A stretch of DNA of 64,000 nt from Silene conica (GCA_029255685.2 CM055319.2:9906747-9970746), one strand, 5' to 3'; numbered from the stretch's first letter, positions 44,800-55,442 are shown. The notes: a model not told the origin generated them from the letters alone. Program-made: numbers and translations.

Positions 44800-45373
44800 T
44801 TATCCATAATTCTATCTCCCTATGTTACTTCCCCCCTATTTTTAGGATTGTTTAATCGTTACATCAAATACCGAATTCTAAAATTTCATGAATTGAGATT
44901 AAGGCTCTTCTTTAACTATTCGTTTTTTTTTAAAATAGAGGAATTCTAGAGCTGTATACCAACTTTAATTCATACATAATGTAGAAATTGCTGGCTAATT
45001 CTCTCTTGGCCGTTTCAACTTCCTACGTTTTTTATGAGTGATATTTATTATTCTACCTTATTAAAATCCACCATTTTCATTTTTTACCTCCTTTATCTGT
45101 TGTCATCCCTCACAAAAATAAATAAATTTGTTTACAAAGGATAAAATAATATTTACAATAAAAAAAATCATAGGAATTGAGTGGAGAATTTTGCCCCACA
45201 AAGCGGTGTATACAAATTTAAACCCACTTTTCGTATGGAGAATTTAGCCCTACAAATTAATTTTAATATTAATGGAATTAATATTTGATTGAAATATTGA
45301 TAAATTGGTAAAAACTTAAATTTCAACAAATTGAAATAAACAAATAAGTAGTTGCTAATCAGCTAATAATTAA
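44800..45373. other. Intergenic, no gene seen
   Basis: AT-rich; short segments resemble each other (ggagaattttgcccc and ggagaatttagcccta near 45190 and 45240), but no gene or element ends were recognised. Confidence 0.45.
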
Positions 45374-45463
45374 GGTGTGCTTAGCCCTCATGTTTTTCGG
45401 TTTTCTATGTTGTACCCCTACATTTTATAATTTCTATGATATACCCTTAAACTTCTTACTTAT

Positions 45464-46056
45464 TGTTGGGCCCCAAAATTACTATTATATTGGGTCCATG
45501 ACACGTGGCAGCGAACCATTGGCGCATCCCAGAGGGCACGGATTGAAGCCAAGGCAAGATCTTGGCCGTATACTTATTGTCAATGAAAGCACATATTAGA
45601 AGTGTGCTTAGGAAGCCAAACGGCCCAAGTCCTCAGTAAGGCCCAAAAGAGTCAAGTCCAAGGCATGATGAGGAGCAAGACGTCACTAACGGCTACCTAT
45701 AGCCCAATAATCCTTACCCAACGGATCCAAGGAGAGGTCTTCAAGCACTATAAATAGGGAAGCTCATTTATGATGCAGGGGACCCGAGACCAAACCGAAG
45801 AAACAACTACTTAGGAAGAACCCCTTATATTTTAGGAAGAATACCCACCAAACCTGCCTGAACCCATACATTTCTGCAAGAATATTTGTATGGTAAACCC
45901 ACAACATTGTAACACCAATATAACTCAATAAGAATAATGCTATCTTTTCCTTTGTTTATCTCGTCTCATAATTCACTAAGCAAAATAAGTGCATACCCAC
46001 TTCATTAGATCACTATAACCTTGCATTAACGAACTTGGTAATTTTTGACCAAAACA
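45464..46056 (+). repeat. 5' LTR of the Tat element
   Basis: 593 bp, TGTTGGGC...CCAAAACA. A TATA-like tataaata at 45749-45756 is the probable core promoter. Identical to the 3' LTR except at 45987. Confidence 0.95.
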
Positions 46057-46078
46057 TTTTGGCGCCCACCGTGGGGCT
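46057..46078 (+). promoter_or_regulatory. Primer-binding-site region of the Tat element
   Basis: Directly after the 5' LTR, ttttggcgcccaccgtgggg is the kind of tRNA primer site found in Tat and related gypsy elements. The exact tRNA was not identified. Confidence 0.6.
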
Positions 46079-46141
46079 ATAGTGATCATCGTACCCAAAA
46101 CAAAAAAACCTCAAAAACTCGTCCTAGCCAAAAAGCCAAAA

Positions 46142-48607
46142 ATGTCGGGAAACACCCCAAAAACAACCAATCCTTTAACACCACCTTCGTCCGCTAGCAA
46201 AACCCCGCTGGTACCCACATCCAAAGTTACGATTCCGACAACAACCATGGCACCAGCCGGCAGCAGTACCCCAACCATGGTCCCAACCAAAACCACTGTT
46301 ACCTTACAGCCAGACACCGGGAAAAGGCAAAATCCAAGCCAGCCTGCTCCAACTGCGGAAATGTGGCAGTCAATGGCGGAGGCGATCAACAGCCTGAAGA
46401 AAGACAACCAGGATCTGAGGGCACGAATCGCCACCAGCACAGCAGCAACCACGGCAGAAGTCGTTGGGAGACACCAAGAAAGAACCAGTGGGAAAAGGAC
46501 GAGGGAAGTTCCAGCTGAGATAGTCACTCGCCTAGATCTCAGCAGGATCACTCCTCCAGAAACAATTACCCCCAGTGGGCTGGGATTCCTGTCCTACCCA
46601 TCGCCATCTCGTACAGGCAACGATTTCCTTAAAATACAGCCCACAAGCGCTAACTTTTCTCATCCTGCAGGACCCTCGTACCAACAAGCTCCAGCCTGGC
46701 AGGCCGAGTCATCAACAAGGCCGCCTCCCTACCAGCAGTACATCGGGGTTCCAGGACACAGCTACCAGCAGACCCCCTCCATCATCCACACTTCTCAGTA
46801 TGCCAGCCCGTTCCCGCTGACCAGCCAGGCTCCAGGAACCACGGAACATGGATTTCTACCTCCCTACGCGACACCCGCACTATCTAACGCGTGGGAGCAG
46901 AAATACAATGAACTGTGGGACCTCGTCAACCGCATACCAGGAGTGCCACGTCCCTTGGAGAAGGCAACGGAGGACAGTTATGCGGATTCTCCCTTCACCA
47001 GCAATATAGTCTCCGTCGACGTGCCAAAAGGATTCACGCCGCCAACAATGATGCACTACGACGGAACCGCTGATCCGGTGGACCACGTCAATCAATATAA
47101 ACAGAAGATGATGGTGATAACGGCTGCTGGTCCACTCAAAGAGGCCTGCATGTGTAAAGGGTTTGGATCAACCCTCTCAGGAGCAGCCTTGCAGTGGCTG
47201 GTTAGTCTGCCTAATGGAAGTATTTCCAGTTTTGCTGAACTGGTGAACGCTTTCAACCAGCAATTTGCCAGCAGTCGGAAGCCGGAAAAGCAAACAAGCG
47301 ACCTGTACCGCATTGTCCAGCGTGACACAGAGCCAACCAGGGACTACCTGGCCCGGTTCAACAACGAGATGGTATCCATACCAAAGTGTGATGTAGCAAC
47401 CGCCATCCATGCCTTCCGCTGGGGGCTGCCAGAGGGGTCAGATCTGTACAAAGACTTAACCAAGTGGACCTGCACCAGCTTCGCTCAAGTACAGCAGAAG
47501 GCCTTGGATGCCGTCCGCCTGGAAGAAGACCCAGGCCCCAGGAGAATCAGCCAGCGCGTTGAGACCCCCACCAGAAAAGCAAAAGAAGAAAGGAACGAGA
47601 AGGCTAAGCCCTACAGCAGGCCAGTCAACAAAATAACAGGAGGCAAAAACTGGAAGAATGATCCGAATCTACCTCCCAGGATAAAAGAGTATGGTTTTGA
47701 TGTTAATATTGCAGGTGTAATCAAGGCCCTCAAAAACCTAGGAGAGAAGGTTAAGTGGCCTAGGAAGAGGACGGAAGAAAGACCAAAGGACAACAGGGAC
47801 ACCAGTCTACGGTGCGACTTCCATGAGGAGAACATCGGTCACACGACAGAAGAATGCATCACCTTAAGGAAGGAGGTAAAATATCAGTTCGACCAAGGGA
47901 ACCTGAACCATTTACTGGCCAAGGGAACCAAAGTCAACTCCACGAGTCAGGTCAGGCCTTCCAGTCCTCCTATTTGTACAAAAATTATCAATGTAATCAC
48001 AGGGGGATCAGAATTATGCGGGTTAACCTATTCAGCCGCCAAGAGGCACGCCACCAAGACAAAAGGCGATAAACCAGAGAGCTCCTGCAGAATCAGCAGC
48101 AAAGACCTCCCAGCAGTCAGTTTCGACGAAACTGACGGAGGAGGGGAAGCAGAATATCATGATGATGCTTTAATAATTGCCCTGTCCATAGGGAATTGCA
48201 CAGTCAAGAAGATACTGGTGGATACAGGAAGCTCCGTCAACCTGATCATGCTAGAAACGCTAAAGAACATGGGATTCAGCGAGAGCGACCTGGTAAAGAA
48301 GGCAGTACCTCTGGTGGGATTCAGCGGTGAAACGAAAAATTCCCTGGGAGAGATACTCATTCCTACCTACGCTGGAGGAATAAACAAACAGGTAAGATAC
48401 CTTGTAATTGATGGTCCTTCTACTTACAATGTGATTCTCGGCAGGCCATGGATCCATGACATGAAAGCAATACCTTCGTCGTACCACCAATGCTTGAAGT
48501 TCCCTACCCCATGGGGAGTCCAAACAATCAAAGGAAGCCAGGACGAAGCAAGGAGCTGCTATAAAGTAGCGCTCAAACCCACAGCAACTCCACCACCATC
48601 AGCATAG
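46142..48607 (+). CDS. gag: Tat gag-protease polyprotein
   Basis: Structural Gag joined to an aspartic protease. The first ATG is at 46142 (MSGNTPKTTNP); the open frame extends a further 20 codons upstream without an ATG. The N-terminal third is Pro/Thr/Ser-rich. Residues about 300-460 are a retrotransposon Gag domain (MHYDGTADPVDHVNQYKQKM, then FAELVNAFNQQF). A Cys/His cluster (CDFHEENIGHTTEEC) follows near 560. The protease active site VDTGSS is at residue 694. The frame ends at the TAG at 48605-48607, and pol continues in the same frame. Gag packages the RNA and forms the cytoplasmic particle; the protease matures the polyprotein. Confidence 0.93.
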   Translation: MSGNTPKTTNPLTPPSSASKTPLVPTSKVTIPTTTMAPAGSSTPTMVPTKTTVTLQPDTGKRQNPSQPAPTAEMWQSMAEAINSLKKDNQDLRARIATSTAATTAEVVGRHQERTSGKRTREVPAEIVTRLDLSRITPPETITPSGLGFLSYPSPSRTGNDFLKIQPTSANFSHPAGPSYQQAPAWQAESSTRPPPYQQYIGVPGHSYQQTPSIIHTSQYASPFPLTSQAPGTTEHGFLPPYATPALSNAWEQKYNELWDLVNRIPGVPRPLEKATEDSYADSPFTSNIVSVDVPKGFTPPTMMHYDGTADPVDHVNQYKQKMMVITAAGPLKEACMCKGFGSTLSGAALQWLVSLPNGSISSFAELVNAFNQQFASSRKPEKQTSDLYRIVQRDTEPTRDYLARFNNEMVSIPKCDVATAIHAFRWGLPEGSDLYKDLTKWTCTSFAQVQQKALDAVRLEEDPGPRRISQRVETPTRKAKEERNEKAKPYSRPVNKITGGKNWKNDPNLPPRIKEYGFDVNIAGVIKALKNLGEKVKWPRKRTEERPKDNRDTSLRCDFHEENIGHTTEECITLRKEVKYQFDQGNLNHLLAKGTKVNSTSQVRPSSPPICTKIINVITGGSELCGLTYSAAKRHATKTKGDKPESSCRISSKDLPAVSFDETDGGGEAEYHDDALIIALSIGNCTVKKILVDTGSSVNLIMLETLKNMGFSESDLVKKAVPLVGFSGETKNSLGEILIPTYAGGINKQVRYLVIDGPSTYNVILGRPWIHDMKAIPSSYHQCLKFPTPWGVQTIKGSQDEARSCYKVALKPTATPPPSA

Positions 48608-48613
48608 CAATCA
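48605..48613 (+). promoter_or_regulatory. Probable UAG readthrough signal between gag-pro and pol
   Basis: The stop and next two codons read TAG CAA TCA, which fits the UAG-CAR-YYA consensus that drives leaky termination in tobamoviruses. The frame before and after the stop is the same and is open for 821 codons upstream and 1112 downstream. Readthrough would yield Gag-Pro in excess over Gag-Pro-Pol. Splicing around the stop, as described for Ogre elements, is an alternative. Confidence 0.7.
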
Positions 48614-51600
48614 AAGGGAAAGCGGCCCCAGGAGGAATATGTTGAGCCACAGCAGCTAGAGTTGGATGAAATCCTCCTGGATCCGCAGCACCCAGAAAGG
48701 ATAGTGCTGATGGGAGCAGAATGCACAGGTGACATCCGCCTAAAACTAGTACAATTGTTAAAAGATAATATAGATTGCTTTGCCTGGTCACATGAAGATA
48801 TGGTAGGAATAGATCCAGAGGTCATATCCCACAGGTTAAGCGTGGATCCCAACCACAAACCAGTCCAGCAGAAAAGGCGAAAATTCGCCTATGAAAGAAA
48901 CCAGGTAATCAACCAGGAGGTAGACAACCTCCTGGCCGCTGGAAAAATCAGGGAAGTAAAATACCCAAAATGGCTATCTAACGTGGTAGTGGTGCCTAAG
49001 AAAAATGGCAAGTGGCGGGTCTGTGTTGACTTTACAGATTTGAACAAAGCCTGCCCAAAAGACCCCTTTCCTCTGCCACATATAGACGCCATGGTGGATG
49101 CTACTGCAGGACATGAGATGCTGACGTTCCTGGATGCCTGGAGCGACTATAACCAAATCAAAATGGCTGCCGAAGATCAAGAAAAAACAGCCTTCCAATC
49201 AGAGAGAGGTATATACTGTTACAATGTTATGCCTTTTGGACTCAAAAATGCAGGATCCACCTATCAAAGGCTAGTGAACATGATGTTCAAAGACCAGATA
49301 GGAAAAACAATGGAAGTATATATCGACGATATGGTTGTAAAATCCAAAGCAGCAGGACAACACTTTCAGCATTTACAAGAAACGTTCAGCACCCTGAGGA
49401 AATATCAGATGAAGCTGAACCCTTCAAAGTGCACCTTTGGAGTATCCAGCGGGAAGTTCCTGGGGTATATGGTCACACAGAGAGGTATTGAGGCTAGCAC
49501 GGATCAAATCAAAGCTCTGCTGCAGCTGGAGTCGCCACAAAAACCAAGGGACGTGCAAAAGCTAACAGGAAGGGTAGCAGCCCTCAACAGATTTATATCC
49601 AGATCCTCAGAAAGATGCAAGCTGTTCTACGATATCTTGCGGAAAAGCAAGAGGTTCGAATGGACAACGGAGCATGAAGAAGCTTTTAAAAGCCTCAAAG
49701 AATACCTCAGCACTCCCCCACTCCTATCAAAGCCGGAACCAGGGGAGCAACTCTACCTGTACTTATCCGTTACAGAAGCAGCAGCCAGTGGGGTCCTGGT
49801 AAGAGAGTGGGAAGGATCACAGCATCCTGTATATTATATCAGCAAGTCTCTGCTACCTGCAGAGACCAGGTATTCTGCTCCAGAAAAACTCATTTTAGCT
49901 TTAGTAACAGCGTCTTATAAACTCAGACCTTATTTTGAATCCCACACAATTTCGGTCCTAACAAGCTATCCTTTAAAATCCATATTAGGAAAACCGGAAT
50001 TGTCTGGGAGAATGGCCAAATGGTCAGTACATTTAAGTGGCTACGATTTAAAATTCGAAACTCGTACAGCAATAAAGTCACAGGCCTTGGCAGATTTTGT
50101 CTCCGACTTTAGTCCAGGTTTGCAAAAAGAAGCAGAAGTGGCTTTCCTGCCTCCAGAAATGGACTCCGCAGAAAGGTGCTGGACGCTACATGTAGATGGC
50201 GCCTCGAACAGCCGGGGAGCAGGAGTAGGCATGGTACTGCGGTCTCCGCAAGGAGACGTCATTGCGCATGCCGTGAGGTGCGAGTTTCCTGCAACAAATA
50301 ACGTCGCCGAGTACGAGGCATTGATCCAAGGACTGCAGCTAGCTTTGGGGATGAAAATCAGGCACCTGCGAGCCTTTGGCGATTCACAACTCATAGTGAA
50401 CCATGTCAACGGCGAATACGAGGCTAAGGATACAAAGATGATTGCATATCTAAAAGTGGCCAGAGAGTTAAAAGCAGAATTCATCACATTCGAGCTAAAG
50501 CAAGTACCCAGGGACCAGAATGCCGAAGCCGATGCGTTGGCCAATCTGGGGGCTACGTTCAATCCAGGAGAAATTTCTGCAGTTCCAATCATTCACGTAC
50601 TGGAACCTTCAACTTCAGGACAGGATCCAGAAGTTGACACCTCCAGTACTCAGTGGGAAATGGAAGCAGGAATACTCAGCAACACCATCGGTCAGGAAGA
50701 AGCCCCAGATTGGAGAACACCATACATTGAGTGGCTAGCAAACGACATCCTCCCTCCTGAGAAAAAAGAGGTAAGAGGATTTAAAATGAAAGCATCCAGG
50801 TTCACACTAATAGATGGAATTTTGTTCAGGAGATCGATGGCTGGACCCTGGCTACGCTGTCTGGGGGAAAAAGAAAGTCAGGCTGTCTTGCATGATCTCC
50901 ACAGTGGTGAATGCGGAAATCATGCAGGGGGCAGGAGCCTATCTAACAAAGCACTCAGACAGGGCTACTACTGGCCAACAGTGATAAAGGATGCTATGGA
51001 ATTTGCAAAAAAATGCCAACCCTGCCAGAAACACGCGCCCGTAATGCACCAGCCTGCAGAACCACTGCATCCAGTAATATCACCATGGCCATTCATGAAG
51101 TGGGGAATGGATATCGTAGGACCTCTACCAAGGGCACCAGGAAACAAAACTTACATGCTAGCGCTAACAGATTACTTTTCCAAATGGATAGAGGCAGAAT
51201 CCTTCCCGCAGATCACAGAAAATCAGGTGATATCTTTCCTCAAACGTAATATAATCTGTAGGTTTGGCATACCTTCTGAAATTATATGTGATAATGGTTC
51301 TCAGTTCATATCCAACAAGACAGAGGCATTTTGTGCTGGCTGGAACATCACACTACTAAAAGCTGCTCCCAGGTACCCCCAGACCAATGGCCAGGCTGAA
51401 TCTAGCAACAGAATTGTCATGGACAACTTAAAGAGAAGGCTAGAAGAAGCAGGGGGGAAATGGGCGGAAGAGTTACCTCTCGTCCTATGGTCAGATAGAA
51501 CAACGCCAAAAGTTGCAACAGGCCAAACACCCTTCAGCCTGGTGTTCGGAGCTGAAGCAGTAATCCCTTCAGAAGTCAGGATCCCAACACAAAGATACGG

Positions 51601-51946
51601 ATGCCTGACAGAAGAGCGCAACCAAACGGAGATGGCCAGCAGCCTGGATACCATAGATGAACTCAGAACAAGCGCCCAAATCCGAATAGCATCATACAAA
51701 CAAATGGTAGCACGAGCATACAACAAGAACGTCAAGATCAGGACCCTGCAGGTGGGAGATCTGGTTCTCAGGAAAGTCTTCCAGAACACCAAAAACCACC
51801 AAGCAGGAAAATTCGCGTATAATTGGGAAGGGCCATATCAAGTAGAAAGCACAACTGGAAGTGGCTCCTACAGGCTCATGGACATGAACGGAAAAATGGT
51901 ACCCATGCCATGGAACATCTTGCACCTAAAGAAATATCTCATCTAA
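48608..51946 (+). CDS. pol: Tat pol: RT, two RNase H domains, integrase
   Basis: 1112 codons in the same frame as gag, counted from the codon after the TAG. Reverse transcriptase: WLSNVVVVPKKNGKWRVCVD, then MPFGLKNAGSTYQRLVN and the catalytic YIDDM at residue 238. A first RNase H, partly degenerate (PVYYISKSLLPAETRYSAPE), is followed by a second, intact-looking one (Asp in HVDGAS near 530, AEYEAL, AFGDSQL, QNAEADALANLGA). The integrase has its zinc region ending CQPCQKH and catalytic Asp835, Asp895 and Glu931, the exact DD35E spacing. The C-terminus ends MPWNILHLKKYLI. There is no ATG near the start of this frame, which supports synthesis by readthrough from gag. Confidence 0.94.
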   Translation, partial: QSKGKRPQEEYVEPQQLELDEILLDPQHPERIVLMGAECTGDIRLKLVQLLKDNIDCFAWSHEDMVGIDPEVISHRLSVDPNHKPVQQKRRKFAYERNQVINQEVDNLLAAGKIREVKYPKWLSNVVVVPKKNGKWRVCVDFTDLNKACPKDPFPLPHIDAMVDATAGHEMLTFLDAWSDYNQIKMAAEDQEKTAFQSERGIYCYNVMPFGLKNAGSTYQRLVNMMFKDQIGKTMEVYIDDMVVKSKAAGQHFQHLQETFSTLRKYQMKLNPSKCTFGVSSGKFLGYMVTQRGIEASTDQIKALLQLESPQKPRDVQKLTGRVAALNRFISRSSERCKLFYDILRKSKRFEWTTEHEEAFKSLKEYLSTPPLLSKPEPGEQLYLYLSVTEAAASGVLVREWEGSQHPVYYISKSLLPAETRYSAPEKLILALVTASYKLRPYFESHTISVLTSYPLKSILGKPELSGRMAKWSVHLSGYDLKFETRTAIKSQALADFVSDFSPGLQKEAEVAFLPPEMDSAERCWTLHVDGASNSRGAGVGMVLRSPQGDVIAHAVRCEFPATNNVAEYEALIQGLQLALGMKIRHLRAFGDSQLIVNHVNGEYEAKDTKMIAYLKVARELKAEFITFELKQVPRDQNAEADALANLGATFNPGEISAVPIIHVLEPSTSGQDPEVDTSSTQWEMEAGILSNTIGQEEAPDWRTPYIEWLANDILPPEKKEVRGFKMKASRFTLIDGILFRRSMAGPWLRCLGEKESQAVLHDLHSGECGNHAGGRSLSNKALRQGYYWPTVIKDAMEFAKKCQPCQKHAPVMHQPAEPLHPVISPWPFMKWGMDIVGPLPRAPGNKTYMLALTDYFSKWIEAESFPQITENQVISFLKRNIICRFGIPSEIICDNGSQFISNKTEAFCAGWNITLLKAAPRYPQTNGQAESSNRIVMDNLKRRLEEAGGKWAEELPLVLWSDRTTPKVATGQTPFSLVFGAEAVIPSEVRIPTQRYGCLTEERNQTEMASSLDTIDELRTSAQIRIASYKQMVARAYNKNVKIRTLQVGDLVLRKVFQNTKNHQAGKFAYNWEGPYQVESTTGSGSYRLMDMNGKMVPMPWNILHLKKYLI

Positions 51947-52530
51947 GCAACCTGATCCTTCAGGTTCTAGGACTTTGTAAGAAACCCCTTTTGCTATTTA
52001 TGTCATTTCACTTTCTTTTCTTTAACGTCAAGCTAAAATCTTGACAAGTATCTTTTGAACATTTTGTAAGAAACCCCACGGGTTATCTTGAATATATAAC
52101 TATCGGTTTAATTCAGTCAAACAATTCTTGTTGAAACATTGTCATAATTAGAACGTGTGAATGTGGCGAAGTATAAACAAGCTGGGGCACAGTAACCCAC
52201 AATACTAAGCACCCGCGTAAAAGCCTGGAAAACTCCTAACTAAGGGAACCAGCACACACACTTGGCCATTCAAAAACAAACAAAAGCATGCATGCAAGAA
52301 AAACAAACATATAAACCGAGGATCCAGGAAGCCCTGGAACCAGAAATATTTTTTCGCACCCTCCGGTGCTCCGCCAGCCAGGAAAAAAGGCCGGATAAAA
52401 GTACTTACAAAATATGCCCATAAACTAAGGGCCACAAAAGACAAATGTTTAAACTGGACCCACCCGGGTCCAGGAAGAACAACGAAATAACATGCCACAC
52501 AGGGCGCAGAAAAACGACAAAGTTAACAAA
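51947..52530. other. Tat element, spacer between pol and the antisense gene
   Basis: Non-coding spacer between two convergent genes; it must hold the 3' end of the antisense transcript (minus strand). No clear polyadenylation signal picked out. Confidence 0.5.
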
Positions 52531-54548
52531 CTACGCAATAACATGTTTGGTCACGGAGGAGGAGTCACCAGCTGCACCGGTTCCGCCTTGATCATCCTTT
52601 GCCGGAGGGGGAGTTGCTGGAGTCGCTTCTTCCTGAACAGGGGGAGATGCGGCAAGAACAGGACTGTTTATCTCCGGAGCACCCTCCTCCTCACAATCCG
52701 AGAGCACTCGAAGATCAGGCTTTACTGGAAAAGCCTCCTCCAAAAGGCGCTCTTCCTCCACCACGTCCCATCCCAGGTGCTTGTTCTCCAACACCTCCCT
52801 CATGCACTCCACTCTGGCTGCCCAGTGAGTATAGGGAACAATATCAGACAACACGTCAGAGAGGGACTTCTTCTTCTCCTGCAGGATGGCAATCTCTGCA
52901 TCAGCAGCCTCCTTGGCATCTTTCCACCTCTTCACATCAGCAGCAAGAGCGTCCTTAGCATCCAGAATTATTGCCATCTGCTCCTCGGAATCCTTCTCCT
53001 TCGCCTTAGCTTCCTCCAGCCTCTGATTCCCCCGAGCCTTCTCCGCTTCAAACCTCCTAGTCATCAAATTCAACTCAGCCTTTAAAGAAGTTACTTCCCT
53101 CTCAGATTCCGGCAGGCGGTCAATTTCAACCAATAGCATCTGCAAAGTCTGCAGGAAGAAAGGGATGAAAAGCGGAAGATAAAAAGAATTCCAAGTGCAG
53201 GAACAAGAGAAAAAGACGGCATACCGCAAACGCCTGCTCGGCAGCATCCTCTAACAGCTCTCTAGTAGGCTTAGGACGGAGGTACGTCCTCACACCAGGA
53301 AGCAAAGCTCTCTTCAAAGTCGGCCAGCAAGGCACTCCTGCAGTACACCCGAATCCAACAGGCAATCTGATGACATCCTCAGGAAGATCAGACATTACGT
53401 CATTCACTTCATCCATAGCCCCAGCACGCATAACCCTGGTACCCGATCCTCCAGCCCCGGATCCAGACGGCTCCCTCTTAACCAACGGGGAAGGAGCCCT
53501 AGTCAGCGTAGGAGGACCCAAAGGGGGCAGAGAAGATATGGGGGCAGCAAGAACTGTCACATCATCAGAAGAAGAGGAAGGCTCCAACCTCTTGGCAGAG
53601 GCCTCCTCACCAGCCGCCTCCGCCTTCCTCTTGGAAGGAGCCCTAAGACCACCAGCCACGGTCTTCTTCCTCCTCTGAGCCATCATCATGGCCGCAGTCA
53701 TCACCGGTCTTGTTGAATCTGCGAAAACGGCGGAAAAAGTAAAGAAAGGAAGTAAAAGCGAGAACCAACTCAACAAAGTACGAGCGAAAAAGAGTTACCA
53801 GTGGACATCTCCCTTTCCTCTTCCAAAGAAGTATATCCAAATAAGAAATTAAAAGAACGGTATGCAGGCTCCAAACCAAATAACTTTGTTATTGACGCTT
53901 CCTCGTCGGCAGCAGGAGGAATCCTGGGTAAATCTGCAAAAGAAAAGCAGTAAGACGGTAAGCAACAAAAGTAACAACAAAGCAATCAAAGCAGGTACCT
54001 GAGGAAGCCTTCCATCGGGTATAGATGTAATCATGAGGACGGGGCAAGGACGCTACTTCCACAAAAATAAAGCTCCGAAACCAGTCAGCATCCTTAGGTT
54101 TCGGAGGGAAAATTATGCAATGATCGTTGCTTTTATAAGCCCGGATCATAAACTGACCATGACCCAAGGCTCGCACAGCAAAGAGGTGAGCAAAATCACC
54201 CATATTAATTCCCATGTCAAATTTTTCATTTATTTTGCTTAACGACAGGATAGTTCGCCAAGCGTAAGGGTTAATTTGGCACATGGGGAGTTTGTTGGAA
54301 TGAAGAAACTCCTGCACTAGTTCAGGAAAAGGGAACCTCAAACCCAGCAAGAAAGGGTAGAGGTACATGCAAGTCCATCCAGGACGGCAGAAGTCAGCCC
54401 TCTGACCGGCCGATGGAACGCGAATGTTCACCCTTTCGTCAAAACCGAATTGCCCCCTGACAGCAGCTACGTCGGAGGACTTAAAAAAGGAATCGCAGGA
54501 ATGAAGAGAAGAGAGGAGACCTTGGGAGGGGAAAAGATCATCACCCAT
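52531..54548 (-). CDS. Antisense gene of the Tat element (598 aa, four exons)
   Basis: Exons 53999-54548, 53799-53933, 53225-53718 and 52531-53148 join in one frame with GT donors (CAG|gtacct, CTG|gtaact, GCG|gtatgc) and AG acceptors (tttgcag, ttcgcag, cctgcag). Residues about 45-140 (RPGWTCMYLYPFLLGLRFPF, VQEFLHSNKLPMCQINPYAW) match the PF04195 'putative gypsy type transposon' domain. The middle is basic and Ser/Pro-rich with RRKK and KRK runs that could act as nuclear signals. The C-terminal part is a long charged coiled coil (ESEREVTSLKAELNLMTRRF onward) and an acidic, Pro-rich tail. Extra antisense ORFs are known from Tat elements; their function is not established. Transcription would start near the 3' LTR and run against gag-pol. 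Confidence 0.75.
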
Positions 54549-54835
54549 GATGATCAAAAAGGGAAAAATTGAAGAAAGAATAAAGATAATACCTGGAAAA
54601 GTGAACGATTGACGGAAGGAAATCAAAGAGGAAGTCGGAAGAAGGGGGAAAAGATAAGGCAGAACTTTGAAAATTACTTGGGGAATTGTGGAAGGAAGAT
54701 GGGAAGGTTAAAGGGGATTAAATGGGGTAGTTAGGATTAAATAAAAGAGGGATATGAACAGTTACCACGGAGTAAAAATCAAAGCAAAACGAAAACAAGC
54801 GTAACTGAAATTCCCGCGCAAGCAAACTTACACAG

Positions 54836-54849
54836 GAATTGGGGGCTAA
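54836..54849 (+). promoter_or_regulatory. Polypurine tract of the Tat element
   Basis: ggaattgggggctaa lies directly before the 3' LTR; it would prime plus-strand synthesis. A close variant precedes the old LTR at 1290. Confidence 0.8.
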
Positions 54850-55442
54850 TGTTGGGCCCCAAAATTACTATTATATTGGGTCCATGACACGTGGCAGCGA
54901 ACCATTGGCGCATCCCAGAGGGCACGGATTGAAGCCAAGGCAAGATCTTGGCCGTATACTTATTGTCAATGAAAGCACATATTAGAAGTGTGCTTAGGAA
55001 GCCAAACGGCCCAAGTCCTCAGTAAGGCCCAAAAGAGTCAAGTCCAAGGCATGATGAGGAGCAAGACGTCACTAACGGCTACCTATAGCCCAATAATCCT
55101 TACCCAACGGATCCAAGGAGAGGTCTTCAAGCACTATAAATAGGGAAGCTCATTTATGATGCAGGGGACCCGAGACCAAACCGAAGAAACAACTACTTAG
55201 GAAGAACCCCTTATATTTTAGGAAGAATACCCACCAAACCTGCCTGAACCCATACATTTCTGCAAGAATATTTGTATGGTAAACCCACAACATTGTAACA
55301 CCAATATAACTCAATAAGAATAATGCTATCTTTTCCTTTGTTTATCTCGTCTCATAATTCACTAAGCAAAATCAGTGCATACCCACTTCATTAGATCACT
55401 ATAACCTTGCATTAACGAACTTGGTAATTTTTGACCAAAACA
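54850..55442 (+). repeat. 3' LTR of the Tat element
   Basis: 593 bp, same ends and length as the 5' LTR, with a single visible difference at 55373 (C instead of A). Followed by the TSD cttat. Confidence 0.95.

Larger units (their letters stand above)
45464..55442 (+). mobile_element. Intact Tat-lineage Ty3/gypsy LTR retrotransposon, 9979 bp
   Basis: Complete structure: 593-bp LTRs (45464-46056 and 54850-55442) starting TG and ending CA, TSD CTTAT (45459-45463 and 55443-55447), PBS-like region, gag-protease, pol with two RNase H domains and integrase, an antisense spliced gene, and a polypurine tract. The second, RVT_3-like RNase H (HVDGASNSRGAGVGMVL) before the integrase marks the Tat/Ogre lineage. 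By eye the LTRs differ at one position only (A at 45987, C at 55373). Coding frames are open apart from a single UAG between protease and RT. It is more GC-rich than its surroundings. Confidence 0.95.

Noticed and set aside
46111..46551. Long minus-strand frames opposite gag and pol (also 50041-50592 and 51301-51792)
   Set aside because: Shadows of the gag-pol coding strand, with no domain and no splice context, unlike the antisense gene at 52531-54548.
48662..51946. Separate pol gene starting at 48662
   Set aside because: That codon is TTG; the frame is open back to the TAG at 48605 and continuous with gag.
52492..53085. Plus-strand frames at 52492-53085, 52599-52958 and 53370-53678
   Set aside because: They lie opposite the exons of the antisense gene; composition and splice logic favour the minus strand.
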